This document shows, in pieces, positions 51,432 through 60,501 of a stretch of 64,000 nt of DNA (within the stretch, counting starts at the first letter, position 1; each line of letters starts with the position of its first letter). The stretch is from Microbacterium terricola. GTDB lineage: Bacteria; Actinomycetota; Actinomycetes; Actinomycetales; Microbacteriaceae. The notes beneath the pieces were generated by a model, which was not told the DNA's origin, did no database searches, and worked only from the letters and a program-made list of their open reading frames with translations. Position numbers and translations under genes: made by a program. The DNA lies in NCBI RefSeq assembly GCF_027943945.1, contig NZ_AP027141.1:124001-188000 (forward strand), in the 5' to 3' direction.

Positions 51432-53201
51432 CTAGGCCCGGAAGGCCTGCAGCAGCGTGCCGGCGAGGCGGATCCAGTTGCCGTCCATGCGGAAGCGGGT
51501 GAAGCCCTCGCTCACGACGGCGCCGGTGCGCGAGGTCGCGAACCACGGCGGCTTCGGCAGCACCGAGAACCGGCCACGGCCGAGGACCGTGACCGAGCGC
51601 GGGAACGGGCGGAACGGCCCCCGCGCGATCGAGCGCTCCACGCGGTCGATCAGCAGCGCGTTGTGGACCACGCCGATGCCGCTCTCGACCCGGTCGATCG
51701 TGGCGCCGGGGAACCCGCCCCACGTCATGGTCGGGGTGAGGAAGCCGAAGGCGGTCCAGGTGTTGACGGCGATGTTGCCGTAGCGGAGGTCGGCCAGAGC
51801 GCGCTCGAAGCCCGCCCCGAGCGACTTCTGCGTCGCGGGGTCGATCAGCACGTTCGCGCCGAGCGTGCCGGCGAGCCGGTCGTTCGCGTGCGCCACGGCG
51901 GTGTCGAGGAACGCCTGCCCGCGCCCCGGCAGCTCGACCACGCCGAGGACGGGGGAGAAGTACTCGGTGCGCTCCAGGTCGGCGGCGCCCTCCGAGCCCA
52001 GGCCCACCTCGACGATCGCCCTGGTGCCGTCGGCGATCCAGGTCGCGTCGGGATGCTGCGCGGTCGCGGCCGCGAGCTTCTCGGCGCTGCGGGGGTACCA
52101 GACCGGCCGCTCCGGCACGGCGGCGTAAGCGGTCTTCAGTGCGGCGAGGAAGGCGGCGCGCTGCGGCCACTCCGCGCTCACCAGCACGACCTGCCCGGCG
52201 ATGCAGTTGTGCCCGCTGTTCTGCAGGCGCATCGTCGCGATGTGCTCCGCGTGGAACCGCAGATCGGCGTCGCTCCAGACACCGGGCACCACGATGATCG
52301 GCGAGACCCCGCCGAGCTCCGCGGTGATGGGCTTGTCGAGGACCGGCTTCCGGGTCGATCGCTCCTCCGCGCCGGCCGCCGGCCCCGACGGGCCCCAGAC
52401 GATCGCGTCGAAGGTCGGGGCGGCGCCGGTGATGTGCACGTGCGCGATGCCCGGGTGCTGCGTGAGGTACGCGCCGACGTCGCCGCCGCCGGTCACGATG
52501 CGCACCAGGCCGAGCTCGATGAGCGGCGCCAGTGCGCGCTCGAACACCGGCACCAGTGCGTCCTGCGTGGGGTTGACCTTCAGCAGCGCGACCCGGTTGT
52601 GGGCGAGCAGCTCGTACATGACGTCGAGCACGGGGATGGAGGTGACGTTGCCCGCGCCGAGCACGAGTCCGACGCCCCCTGGGTCACCCGGGGTGAGCTG
52701 GCCGAGCCCCGCCTCCCGGCGGGCGGCCTCGGCGGTGACGCCCGGCTCCAGCCAGATCTCGCCGGTGTACCCGGACAGCAGCACCCCGTCGACGGGGGAC
52801 AGCGGGAACACGTGGAGTCGCGTGCGGCCGCCGGGCGCCGCATCTGTCCGCACCTTCGCCGCCGGGCTCGTGCCCTTGGCGAGCGCGCGCAGGCTGTCGC
52901 GGTACGCGTCGAGGGAGACGAGCGTCGCGTAGGGCCCGGCGAGCCACTCCTCGCCGCGCAGCGGGTGCCCCGGCCGCAGGCCCTTCGAGGTCGCGGCGGT
53001 GTCGGCCCACTCCTCGGCGACGGCCGACACGGTGCGGTGCAGGCGCTGGAGCAGCCGCGCACGCTGACCAAGGGTCAGGTGCGTCCAGGTGCGGGAGCCG
53101 GCGGTGAGGTCGGCGATCGCGGCGTCGAGCGCGGCGCGCACCTCGGTGTCGAGGGGGTTCGCGGCGGCGGGCGCAGGCGCGATGGTGGGGGTGTCGGTCA
53201 C
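51432..53201 (-). CDS. Aldehyde dehydrogenase family protein (long form)
   Basis: The 589-residue protein has the NAD(P) fold and catalytic residues. The general base Glu lies in ITAELGGVSPI and the nucleophile Cys in QNSGHNCIAGQV. Cofactor contacts include LLAHNRVALLKVNP. The protein is about 90 residues longer than classical ALDHs, with an N-terminal helical extension (RTWTHLTLGQRARLLQRLHR). Substrate is not assigned. GTG 53201 has GAAGGAG upstream. It follows an MFS gene on the same strand. Confidence 0.9.
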   Translation of the reverse strand: MTDTPTIAPAPAAANPLDTEVRAALDAAIADLTAGSRTWTHLTLGQRARLLQRLHRTVSAVAEEWADTAATSKGLRPGHPLRGEEWLAGPYATLVSLDAYRDSLRALAKGTSPAAKVRTDAAPGGRTRLHVFPLSPVDGVLLSGYTGEIWLEPGVTAEAARREAGLGQLTPGDPGGVGLVLGAGNVTSIPVLDVMYELLAHNRVALLKVNPTQDALVPVFERALAPLIELGLVRIVTGGGDVGAYLTQHPGIAHVHITGAAPTFDAIVWGPSGPAAGAEERSTRKPVLDKPITAELGGVSPIIVVPGVWSDADLRFHAEHIATMRLQNSGHNCIAGQVVLVSAEWPQRAAFLAALKTAYAAVPERPVWYPRSAEKLAAATAQHPDATWIADGTRAIVEVGLGSEGAADLERTEYFSPVLGVVELPGRGQAFLDTAVAHANDRLAGTLGANVLIDPATQKSLGAGFERALADLRYGNIAVNTWTAFGFLTPTMTWGGFPGATIDRVESGIGVVHNALLIDRVERSIARGPFRPFPRSVTVLGRGRFSVLPKPPWFATSRTGAVVSEGFTRFRMDGNWIRLAGTLLQAFRA

Positions 53202-53238
53202 GACGCTCTCCTTCGGGCGGGTGGCACAAGCCTAAGTG

Positions 53239-54633
53239 TCAGGCCGAGATGTCGACGCGACGCAGTCGGTAGCGCGCCAGGGTCGCGAGGCTCGCCGCGA
53301 TGAGCAGGGCCGGAGCGACGCTGAAGCTGATCACGATGCCGGCGACCGCCGCGTCCGGCTGCACGACCTCCTCCGCCGCGGTGGAGGAGATGTATCCGGT
53401 CGAGGCGAGGATGATCGAGAGCACCGTCGCGCCGAGTGCGAAGCCGATGGTCTCGCCCGCGGTCCACACCCCGCTGAACGCGCCGGCCCGGCCGGGGCCG
53501 CTGACCCGTTCGTCGTGCGAGATGACGTCGGGCAGCATCGCCATCGGCAGCGACTGCATGCCGGCGTACGCGATGCCCGCGATGCCGACCGGCAGGTAGA
53601 TCCACTCGCCCGGCACCCAGAGGGCACCCGCGATCGACAGGGAGGCGAGCGCGAAGACGACACTCGCGATGGCGAAGGCCCGCTCCTTGCCGATGCGGCG
53701 CGCGAGCGCACCCCAGGCGGGCGCGGCGAGGAGGGCGGGGGCGATCAGCGCGATGAAGAGCAGCTCGATCGCCGCTTCGGAGTGCAGCACCCAGGTCGCG
53801 ACGTACTGCGCGCCGGCGAGCATCAGCCCGGTCGCGAGCGCCTGGAGCACGAACGTGCCGAGCAGGGCGCGGAACGGGATGCTGCGGCGCAGCGCCGCGA
53901 GCCCTTCGGTGTAGTGCTCCTTGAGGCCGGCGGACGGTCGCGGCTCGGCGGCGTCCGCCTGGGCGGCCGGAGTCGCGGGCTTCGCGACGGCGACGGCCAC
54001 CAGCATCCCGATCGCGATGACCAGCCCAGCGACGATGCCCATCACGAGATAGCCGGTCACCGGGTCGCCGGTCACCCGGCGCAGCGCGGGGCCGCCGGCG
54101 CCGAACAGCAGGATCGCGACGGTCAGCACGACCACGCGCCAGGTGAGCAGCCGGGTGCGCTCGTCGTAGTCGGGGGTGAGCTCCGCCGGCAGCGCGATGT
54201 AGGGCACCTGGAACAGGCTGAAGGCGGTGGCGGTCGCCGTGAACGCGATCAGCACCCAGATGGCACCGACGACCGGACCGAGCGACGGCGGGACCGCGAA
54301 GGTCAGCGCGAACAGCACGGGCAGCGCCAGCGCGCCGATGAGCATGAGGCGACGGCGGCTGCCGTGCCGCGCGAGGTCACGGTCGGTGAGCGCGCCGATG
54401 ACCGGGTCGATGATGACGTCCCACACCTTGGCCACCGCGATGACGATGCCGGCGGCCAGCGCGGCCACCCCGAGCGAGTCGGTGAGGTAGTAGGTCAGGA
54501 CGAGGCCGGGCAGGGTCGCGAACCCGCCCGTGCCGAGCGATCCGGCGGCGTAGCCCCAGACGGTGCGGGCGCGGAGGCGGGTGGGCGAAGCGGAGGCTGC
54601 GGGCGCGGGGGGAACGGCAGCGTTCGAGGTCAT
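53239..54633 (-). CDS. MFS transporter, GPH (glycoside-pentoside-hexuronide:cation) type
   Basis: The 464-residue membrane protein has about twelve helices. Signature elements are DPVIGALTDR after helix 2 (the GPH cation-site region DxxxGxxxDR), GRAGAFSGVWTAGETIGFALG in the second half, and a Pro/Ala-rich cytoplasmic loop. Members cotransport sugars or glycosides with Na+ or H+. A leaderless TACGCT box precedes the ATG at 54633. It is 38 nt upstream of the aldehyde dehydrogenase gene in the same direction, so a shared transcript is possible. Confidence 0.9.
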   Translation of the reverse strand: MTSNAAVPPAPAASASPTRLRARTVWGYAAGSLGTGGFATLPGLVLTYYLTDSLGVAALAAGIVIAVAKVWDVIIDPVIGALTDRDLARHGSRRRLMLIGALALPVLFALTFAVPPSLGPVVGAIWVLIAFTATATAFSLFQVPYIALPAELTPDYDERTRLLTWRVVVLTVAILLFGAGGPALRRVTGDPVTGYLVMGIVAGLVIAIGMLVAVAVAKPATPAAQADAAEPRPSAGLKEHYTEGLAALRRSIPFRALLGTFVLQALATGLMLAGAQYVATWVLHSEAAIELLFIALIAPALLAAPAWGALARRIGKERAFAIASVVFALASLSIAGALWVPGEWIYLPVGIAGIAYAGMQSLPMAMLPDVISHDERVSGPGRAGAFSGVWTAGETIGFALGATVLSIILASTGYISSTAAEEVVQPDAAVAGIVISFSVAPALLIAASLATLARYRLRRVDISA

Positions 54634-54639
54634 CCGCTC

Positions 54640-54645
54640 AGCGTA
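54640..54645 (-). promoter_or_regulatory. -10 element (TACGCT), leaderless promoter of the MFS gene
   Basis: Minus strand TACGCT, GAGCGG, then ATG 54633. Six-base spacing. Confidence 0.5.
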
Positions 54646-54658
54646 GCCAGCCCGTGCC

Positions 54659-54916
54659 TCAGATCAGCGACAGCTCGCGCAGCTTGGTCTCGACGTCCGC
54701 GTTCGACGGCTCGACGTGGTGGCTGGAGTCCGGGTACACCACGACGGGGATGTTCGTGCGGCCGCTGATCTCTCGGGCGACGTCCGCCGCGGCGGGGTCG
54801 GCGACGAGGTCGACGTAGGTGTAGGTGACACCGAAGTCGTCGAGCTGGCGCTTGGTGCGGATGCAGTCGCGGCACCAGTCGGCGCCGAACATCGTGAGGG
54901 AGGAGGGGGAGGTCAT
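54659..54916 (-). CDS. Mycoredoxin-like glutaredoxin
   Basis: The 85-residue thioredoxin-fold protein has LTMFGADWCRDCIRTKRQLD with the redox pair Cys15-Cys18 as CRDC, then the cis-Pro segment NIPVVVYPDSSH and a C-terminal helix. In Actinobacteria such proteins use mycothiol or thioredoxin reductase instead of glutathione. AGGAGG stands before the ATG and GAGAAT seven bases upstream. It ends 25 nt before the MFS start, so readthrough is possible. Confidence 0.92.
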   Translation of the reverse strand: MTSPSSLTMFGADWCRDCIRTKRQLDDFGVTYTYVDLVADPAAADVAREISGRTNIPVVVYPDSSHHVEPSNADVETKLRELSLI

Positions 54917-54959
54917 GCCTCCTATTCTCCCGCATGCAGATTGGGCGGAGGCTGTGCGC

Positions 54960-56111
54960 CTATTCCTCCACTGCCACGGCGAGCGGGTGCCTGGTCGCCT
55001 CGCCCGGTGCGGTCGCGGGCACCACCTCGGCCTCCGGCGCGGGGCGCTTCGGCCCGTAGACGACGATCGCGTGGAACACGAACCGGACGACGAACGCGGC
55101 GATCAGCGTCAGCGCGGCCGCCAGGACGACCGGCAGGTGGCCGCCTTCGACGAGCACCGACATGACCGGGATGCGGATGAGCGCCTCGGCGTTGTTGAAG
55201 GCGAACGACTTCGCGAAGCGCGTCCGCATGCGCCCGGACTCCTCGCGCATGTCGGCGAAGACGAGGTACTCCAGCAGGAGGAAGTTGCCCACGATCGTCA
55301 CTTCGCTGGCGATGATCGCCGCGGCGATGTAGCCGAGCCCCCAGCTGGTGAGCACGCCCAGGATGAGCAGATTGACGACCGCGCCCGCACCGCCGACGAG
55401 CGCGAAAGCCGACATGCGCCCGAACCGCAGCATCGTCAGCTGCGTGAGGAACCGGATGCCCTGTCGCAGCGACGCCTTCGAGCGGCCCGCGTGCCGTGGC
55501 GCGAACTCGAAGGGCACCTCGGCGGTGCGCATCTGGCGGCGCGCGAGGATCTCGAGGAGGATCTTGAACCCGCGCGGACGCAGCGTGGCCGTGTCGACAG
55601 CATCCCGATCGATCAGGAAGAAACCCGTCATGGGGTCGGAGCAGCCGGCGAGCTTGCGGGGGAACATGGCCTTCGTCAGCAGGGTGGACGCCCGTGACAC
55701 GTTCGTGCGCGTCGCGTTCGCGAGACCCTTCGAGTTGCCGCCTGCCGCATACCGGGACGCGATGACCACGTCCACGTCGCCTGCTGCCGCGCGGGTGAGC
55801 AGCCGGGGGATGTCCTCGGGTGGATGCTGCAGGTCGCCGTCCATCACGAGGCACCAGCGCGCCTGCGCGGCGTGGAAGCCGGCGACCACGGCGCCGCCCA
55901 GCCCCGACACCGGGTCGTCACGGTGGATGAGCCGAACCGGGAAGGCGGATGCCGCGGCCGCCGCAGCGACGATCTCCGGGGTGTCGTCGGTCGAGTCGTC
56001 GACGAAGATCACCTCGAACGAGCGGCCGTCCAGTGCGACGCCGATGCGCCGGAGCAGCTCGTCGACGTTCGGACCTTCGTTGAAGGTCGGAACGATGATG
56101 GACAGATCCAT
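54960..56111 (-). CDS. Polyprenol-phosphate GT2 transferase fused to GtrA domain
   Basis: The 383-residue protein begins MDLSIIVPTFNEGPNVDELL, with FVDDSTDDT and the metal motif VMDGDLQHPPED. This is the fold of dolichol/polyprenol-phosphate mannose or glucose synthases that charge a lipid carrier with a sugar. After about residue 235 a GtrA-type module with four helices follows (FGRMSAFALVGGAGAVVNLL to VRFVFHAIVVYG), which is thought to help flip the lipid-sugar. A TAGTCT box lies upstream near 56150. It closes the glycan locus on its left side. Confidence 0.9.
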   Translation of the reverse strand: MDLSIIVPTFNEGPNVDELLRRIGVALDGRSFEVIFVDDSTDDTPEIVAAAAAASAFPVRLIHRDDPVSGLGGAVVAGFHAAQARWCLVMDGDLQHPPEDIPRLLTRAAAGDVDVVIASRYAAGGNSKGLANATRTNVSRASTLLTKAMFPRKLAGCSDPMTGFFLIDRDAVDTATLRPRGFKILLEILARRQMRTAEVPFEFAPRHAGRSKASLRQGIRFLTQLTMLRFGRMSAFALVGGAGAVVNLLILGVLTSWGLGYIAAAIIASEVTIVGNFLLLEYLVFADMREESGRMRTRFAKSFAFNNAEALIRIPVMSVLVEGGHLPVVLAAALTLIAAFVVRFVFHAIVVYGPKRPAPEAEVVPATAPGEATRHPLAVAVEE

Positions 56112-56221
56112 GGGTGGAGCTCGCGTATCGTCGGCGGGCGCGGAGTGAGATCAGACTACCCGGCGGCACCCGGCCGAGGCTGTGGATCCGATCAGTCTCG
56201 ACGCCGCCGGATCGAGGCCGA

Positions 56222-56563
56222 CTACTCGACGACGCCGGTCACGCGGATCGCGCGTCCGGCGACGGCGACGACGCGGAACACCGTCGCCTCCGGGGGCGTG
56301 GCGAGATCGAGGGGCAGGATGTCGACCGCGATCTCGGTCTGACGGACCGTGAGGATCCCGTGTCCTGCGCCGTCGGTGATGACCGAGTACGTCTTCGGCC
56401 GCACCGTCCTCTCGTCGTCGTCATCGGCCGGCAGCGCGATGTTGCGCGGGAAGATGCGCGGACCGTCCGGCGCCCCGCCGCGGCCGTCCTGCGTTCCCTG
56501 TCGCGGGATCAGGGCGACCATCTGCCCCACGAACAGGTCGGGTGTCGGCGAGTCGGCGGTCAC
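56222..56563 (-). CDS. Hypothetical protein in the glycan locus
   Basis: The 113-residue protein starts MTADSPTPDLFVGQMVALIP. It has a charged middle (PADDDDERTVRPKTYSV) and a beta-rich C-terminus (TDGAGHGILTVRQTEIAVDI). No signal or membrane segment and no recognised domain. GC-rich third codon positions support coding. It follows the cytidylyltransferase gene by 32 nt on the same strand, suggesting a shared transcript. The start codon is GTG 56563. Confidence 0.6.
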   Translation of the reverse strand: MTADSPTPDLFVGQMVALIPRQGTQDGRGGAPDGPRIFPRNIALPADDDDERTVRPKTYSVITDGAGHGILTVRQTEIAVDILPLDLATPPEATVFRVVAVAGRAIRVTGVVE

Positions 56564-56595
56564 GGGCGCGGGGCCGACGATCGTGCCGGTTCCGG

Positions 56596-57057
56596 TCAGG
56601 CCGACTCTGTGCGCTCGCTGAAGTCGTGCAGCGTCTCCGCCGTCACCACCTCCAGCGCTCGCCGGAGCTGGCTGCTCGACGTGTGCGCGGTGTAGGGGAA
56701 GTACACGACCTCCACGCCGACCTGGGCGAACTCCTGCTCGAGGTGGATGCCCTTATCGGTCCCGCGCCAGTCGTCACCCTTGAAGAAGTGGGTGAATCCC
56801 ACCTGCCGCCAGACGTCGAGCTTGTCGGGCACCGTCTCGATGTAGACGTGGTCGACGTACCGGACGCCGCGGACGATCTCCGCCCGCTCGGCGGTCGGAA
56901 CGAAGGGATCGACTCCCTTCACCGCGCGGAGCATCTCGTCGCTGACGACACCGGCGACGAGGATGTCGCAGTTCGCCTTGGCGTGACGAAGGATGTTCAG
57001 GTGTCCCACGTGGAACAGATCGAACGCCCCCGCGGCGTAGCCGATTCGTACGGTCAT
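56596..57057 (-). CDS. TagD-like nucleotidyltransferase (cytidylyltransferase family)
   Basis: The 153-residue protein has GYAAGAFDLFHVGHLNIL with the HxGH nucleotide motif and RAVKGVDPFVPTAERAEIV. A C-terminal SSSQLRRAL takes the place of the ISSTxIR signature. It joins CTP or ATP to a phosphorylated alcohol such as glycerol-3-phosphate. The start MTVRIGYA at 57057 places HxGH at the expected distance; the nine extra residues of the longer reading are not typical. With the CDP-alcohol phosphotransferase at 61478, it suggests an activated-alcohol step in the surface glycan pathway. Confidence 0.85.
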   Translation of the reverse strand: MTVRIGYAAGAFDLFHVGHLNILRHAKANCDILVAGVVSDEMLRAVKGVDPFVPTAERAEIVRGVRYVDHVYIETVPDKLDVWRQVGFTHFFKGDDWRGTDKGIHLEQEFAQVGVEVVYFPYTAHTSSSQLRRALEVVTAETLHDFSERTESA

Positions 57058-57081
57058 AGCGCAAGCCCCCCAGCTGCTGCC

Positions 57082-57121
57082 CACCGCATTCCTCCCCAGG
57101 GATGCGGTGCGCCCATGCTAC
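57082..57121 (-). promoter_or_regulatory. Hairpin and -10 region between double-GT and cytidylyltransferase genes
   Basis: CACCGCAT/ATGCGGTG arms around a 12-nt loop (57082-57109) follow the TAGCAT box at 57116-57121 on the minus strand. The stem could end the upstream transcript or lie in the leader of the cytidylyltransferase mRNA. Confidence 0.45.
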
Positions 57122-57131
57122 TCGCGAACGG

Positions 57132-59357
57132 TCACGAGTGTGCATCTCTTTTTCTGCGACGGGGCGCGGCCCGGAATGCCGCGGCGTGCAGCGCCCCCGC
57201 ATCGCCCCACTCCCGGTGCGAGAGGTCGGGCCGCTCATCCCGGTCGCGCGCGGCGACCCAGGCCCGCTCCAGATCCCCCGCGGACAGCGCGCCCGAGAAG
57301 AGGTGGACCCAGCCGGGCCCGCACTCCGCAGCGAGGGCGCGGTTGACGTCATTGTCCGGCACGAGGACCGGGCGGTCGAGCGACAGGGCCGCCAGTGCCG
57401 TCCCGCTGTTGTGCATGTGCCGGTAAGGCAGCACGATCAGCTCGGCCGAGGTGATGGCCGCGACGAAGTCCGGCTCCTCGAGGAACCGTGGATCGAAGGT
57501 GACGCGGTCGTCCCCGCGCGCGTCCGCACGCAGCTGCTCGATGAGCTCGGGCGTGGACGGCTTTCCGGCGACGTGCAGACTGATGCCCGGCCTCTCCCAC
57601 CCGGCGAAGGCCCCGATCAGATCCTCGACGCCCTTGTACCGGCGGATCAGCCCGACGTAGGCGACCCGGCCGGGCACCGGCGCGCGTGCGGGGAGGGGCG
57701 CGAACCACTCCCGGTAGTGGCCGTGCGGGATCACGACCTGGCCGATGCCATCGCGCGGCGGCGTGTGGTCGTTGAGCGCGATGTCGAGGGTGGTCGCCGC
57801 ATCCACGCCGTCGAGGATCCGCCGGTCGGTGCGGGAGAGGTCCGACGGTCGCTCGAGGTTGTGCCTTGTCCGCACCACCGGCGTGGCGAGCAGTCGCCAC
57901 CGCGCGATCGTCAGCAGGGCCAGGGTGCGCCGGGCTGCTCGTCCGACGCCGCGGTGCCCGCCGCCCATCAGCTCGGGCCAGTGCGTGTGCACGACGTCGT
58001 ACCGGCCGGTCAGCGCGCCTCGGTAGGTGAACGTCTGCACCTCGACGTCGGGCGCGTCCACGAGGCTGCGGTGCAGCTGCGTGATGTACGGGTTGGTCGT
58101 CGGCTTGGGCGTCCCGAACGACTCGAGGACCCGCACCCTGCGCGTCGGCGCCGCACTCGCGCCGGCCCGGCGGTACCAGTCGTCCACCAGGCCGGGCAGG
58201 CGCGCTGCGCTCCAGCGCGCGGTCGGCGTCGCTCCCGCGGCCGCGGCCGTGCTGAGCTCGCGCGCGAGCCGCGCCGGCAGGTCGGGCCCGAGCGCGGGCA
58301 CGAAGCCGTTCGGCTCGGCGAGCACAGGCGGGCCGCCGAGCGGCAGGCACACCACAGGGCACCCCATCGTGCTGGCCTCCGCGACCACCCACCCTGCCTG
58401 GTCATGCATCGACGGGAAGAGGAAGACGGCGGCGCGGGAGATGCCCTCCAGCACCTCGTCGCGGGGCCGATGCCCGGCGAACTCCACCCGCTCGCCCAGT
58501 CCGAGGCGGTGCGCCTGCCGCTCGAGACGCGCCCGCTCGTAGCCGTCGCCGTAGATCGTCAGGGTCCAGCCGGCGGCGGCGGGCGTCGCGATGGCGTCGA
58601 TCGCGACCGCCGCGCCCTTCCAGGCGACCAGGCGCCCGGCGAAGACCGCGTGCTGGGCGCGCACCGCTGAGGCGTCGCGCTGCGGCAGGTCGTCGATGCA
58701 CGCATTCGGCTCGACGACGACCGCGGCCGCGTCGCGGGCGAAGGCCGCCGCCACGTCAGGGTTCTGCGCCACGATCAGTGCCGCGCGCCGCGCCGCCGGG
58801 CGACCCCACAGGCGTCGTGCGAGACCCGTGAGCGGGCCGCGCACCAGCTCCGTGACGGTGCCCCGCGTCCCCAGCCAGCGCCGGAGCCGCCCGACCGGAA
58901 CGCGGCTGGATCCGCCCACCGGGCCCCACACGAGCGGCACGTCGTCGAGCGCGGTGAGACCGCACGGCATCCAGTCGTTCGCGAACGTCGCGTGATGCGC
59001 GACGTCGAAGCCGTGCAGGCGGTGCAGTTCGCGCGCCCGGCGGCCGAGGGCGCGCTGCCAGAGGGCGTAGTACCAGTACAGATCCCACCCGCGGCGCTTG
59101 CGGGCCACGAGACGGGGCGCCAGGTCGAGGTAGTGCGGGTGCAGGTGCTCGCGCAGCGCCGGCTGCTCGGCCAGTGCGGCGTCGATCGCCGAGCGGAAGC
59201 GCGGTCGCGTGATGACCCATACGTCGCTGGTCTCCGCCGCGGCGACCGCGATCTGCCAGCCGGCGCTCGCCTCCGGCTCGGACACGGGTCCGCACGCGTA
59301 GGCGCTGATCAGCACGCGGCGCCGCGAGCGCGGCGCGGGCAGGTCGGGACGGTCCAC
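57132..59357 (-). CDS. Bifunctional double glycosyltransferase (two GT-B domains)
   Basis: The 741-residue protein fuses two GT-B enzymes. The first (about 10-395) has SAYACGPVSEPEASAGWQIA, VVEPNACID, FAGRLVAWKGAAVAID and the GT4 donor motif HDQAGWVVAEASTMGCPVV. The second (about 415-735) starts VRVLESFGTPKPTTNPYITQ, with VAYVGLIRRYKGVEDLIGAF and YRHMHNSGTALAALSLDRPV in the donor half. Two consecutive sugars may thus be added to one growing glycan. I chose GTG 59357 because GGGGGA stands before it. It is the first gene of a leftward group. Confidence 0.85.
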   Translation of the reverse strand: MDRPDLPAPRSRRRVLISAYACGPVSEPEASAGWQIAVAAAETSDVWVITRPRFRSAIDAALAEQPALREHLHPHYLDLAPRLVARKRRGWDLYWYYALWQRALGRRARELHRLHGFDVAHHATFANDWMPCGLTALDDVPLVWGPVGGSSRVPVGRLRRWLGTRGTVTELVRGPLTGLARRLWGRPAARRAALIVAQNPDVAAAFARDAAAVVVEPNACIDDLPQRDASAVRAQHAVFAGRLVAWKGAAVAIDAIATPAAAGWTLTIYGDGYERARLERQAHRLGLGERVEFAGHRPRDEVLEGISRAAVFLFPSMHDQAGWVVAEASTMGCPVVCLPLGGPPVLAEPNGFVPALGPDLPARLARELSTAAAAGATPTARWSAARLPGLVDDWYRRAGASAAPTRRVRVLESFGTPKPTTNPYITQLHRSLVDAPDVEVQTFTYRGALTGRYDVVHTHWPELMGGGHRGVGRAARRTLALLTIARWRLLATPVVRTRHNLERPSDLSRTDRRILDGVDAATTLDIALNDHTPPRDGIGQVVIPHGHYREWFAPLPARAPVPGRVAYVGLIRRYKGVEDLIGAFAGWERPGISLHVAGKPSTPELIEQLRADARGDDRVTFDPRFLEEPDFVAAITSAELIVLPYRHMHNSGTALAALSLDRPVLVPDNDVNRALAAECGPGWVHLFSGALSAGDLERAWVAARDRDERPDLSHREWGDAGALHAAAFRAAPRRRKRDAHS

Positions 59358-59478
59358 TGATCCCCCGAATCGATGTGGATGTGCTCGCCGGCGCACCCCA
59401 GCATCCGGCAGTGTTCTGCATCCTACTCACGAGTTTCCGTTCGTGCAGGCCATACTGAGAGGGTGCGGCGCGCTGGGG

Positions 59479-60501
59479 GTGCGCCGGTCTCGAACGAGCT
59501 ACGGGGGTGGCGCGAGTTTGACGACGCAACGGGAAGACCGATCCGACGGCGAGCCGAACGGATCGGAACTGCGCGTGGTGATGCCGGTGCACAACGCGGC
59601 GAGGTATGTCGGCGCGGCCATCGACAGCGTGCTGGCGGATATGCCGCACGATGCGGAGCTGGTCATCGTCGATGACGGCTCGACGGACGGCAGCGCGGTC
59701 ATCGTGCGCGCTGCGGCGGAGCGCGACGACCGGATCACGGTGATCCGCAACGAGACGCCGACCGGGGTGTCGCGCGCGCTGAACACCGCGGTGCGCCACG
59801 GCGACTGCCCGGCGTTCGTCGCCGTGGCCGAGCACGACGACCTGGTGCTGGCCGGCCGGTTCTCGGCGCAGCTCGCCGCCCTGAGGGGCGAGCCGGCCCT
59901 GGGGGCCGTGTCGGGAGAGGGGCGGTATCTGGGCCCGAGCGGGAGGATCGCGGGCCGCGTGTCGGTCGGCCCCCGGTCGAAGGCGGAGTTCGACGAGCTG
60001 CGCTCGGCCGGCCGCGAGATCCTGATCCCGCATCCCGCGATCATGTACCGGCGCGACGCCGTCATCGCCGCCGGACTCTACGACGCGGCGTTCGATGCCG
60101 CCCAGGATCTGGAGATCGTCAACCGGCTGGTCTACGCCGCGGGCTGGGAGGTGCGGACCATCGCTCAGCCGCACGTGCTGTACCGCATCCACGACTCCTC
60201 GATGTCGTTCTCGCACATCTCCCGCCAGCGACTGATGACGCGGTACATCGTCTACCGCAACCGCGCACAGCTCGACGGCGAGGCATTCGTCTCGTTCGCC
60301 GAATGGCAGGAGGCCAACCAGCCGGATCGGCGCACCCGGTGGCGGTGGTACCGCAAGGACACGGGCGCGCTGCGCTACCGGCAGGCGGGACTGGCCTGGC
60401 TGAACCGTCGGCCGGTCGCCTTCGCGGGCAACATCGTCGCCGCCAGCGTCCTGCATCCACGGTGGGTGCTGATGAAGCTCCGAGTGGCGCGCGGGCGATG
60501 A
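59479..60501 (+). CDS. GT2-family glycosyltransferase
   Basis: The 340-residue enzyme has the GT-A fold from about residue 30: ELRVVMPVHNAARYVGAAID, VIVDDGSTDGSAV, VAEHDDLVLAGRF (DxD-like) and HPAIMYRRDAVIAAG. No membrane segment. The start is uncertain. A CATACT box at 59451 has a GTG six bases later that lies in another frame, so GTG 59479 or TTG 59518 (with GGGGGTGG before it) are the in-frame choices. Its stop overlaps the next GT start (ATGA). Confidence 0.85.
   Translation: MRRSRTSYGGGASLTTQREDRSDGEPNGSELRVVMPVHNAARYVGAAIDSVLADMPHDAELVIVDDGSTDGSAVIVRAAAERDDRITVIRNETPTGVSRALNTAVRHGDCPAFVAVAEHDDLVLAGRFSAQLAALRGEPALGAVSGEGRYLGPSGRIAGRVSVGPRSKAEFDELRSAGREILIPHPAIMYRRDAVIAAGLYDAAFDAAQDLEIVNRLVYAAGWEVRTIAQPHVLYRIHDSSMSFSHISRQRLMTRYIVYRNRAQLDGEAFVSFAEWQEANQPDRRTRWRWYRKDTGALRYRQAGLAWLNRRPVAFAGNIVAASVLHPRWVLMKLRVARGR

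Noticed and set aside
59463-59675. Leaderless GTG six bases after CATACT as start of the GT2 gene
   Set aside because: That GTG is in a different frame, which ends at 59675 without a recognisable domain. The glycosyltransferase frame starts at 59479 or later.
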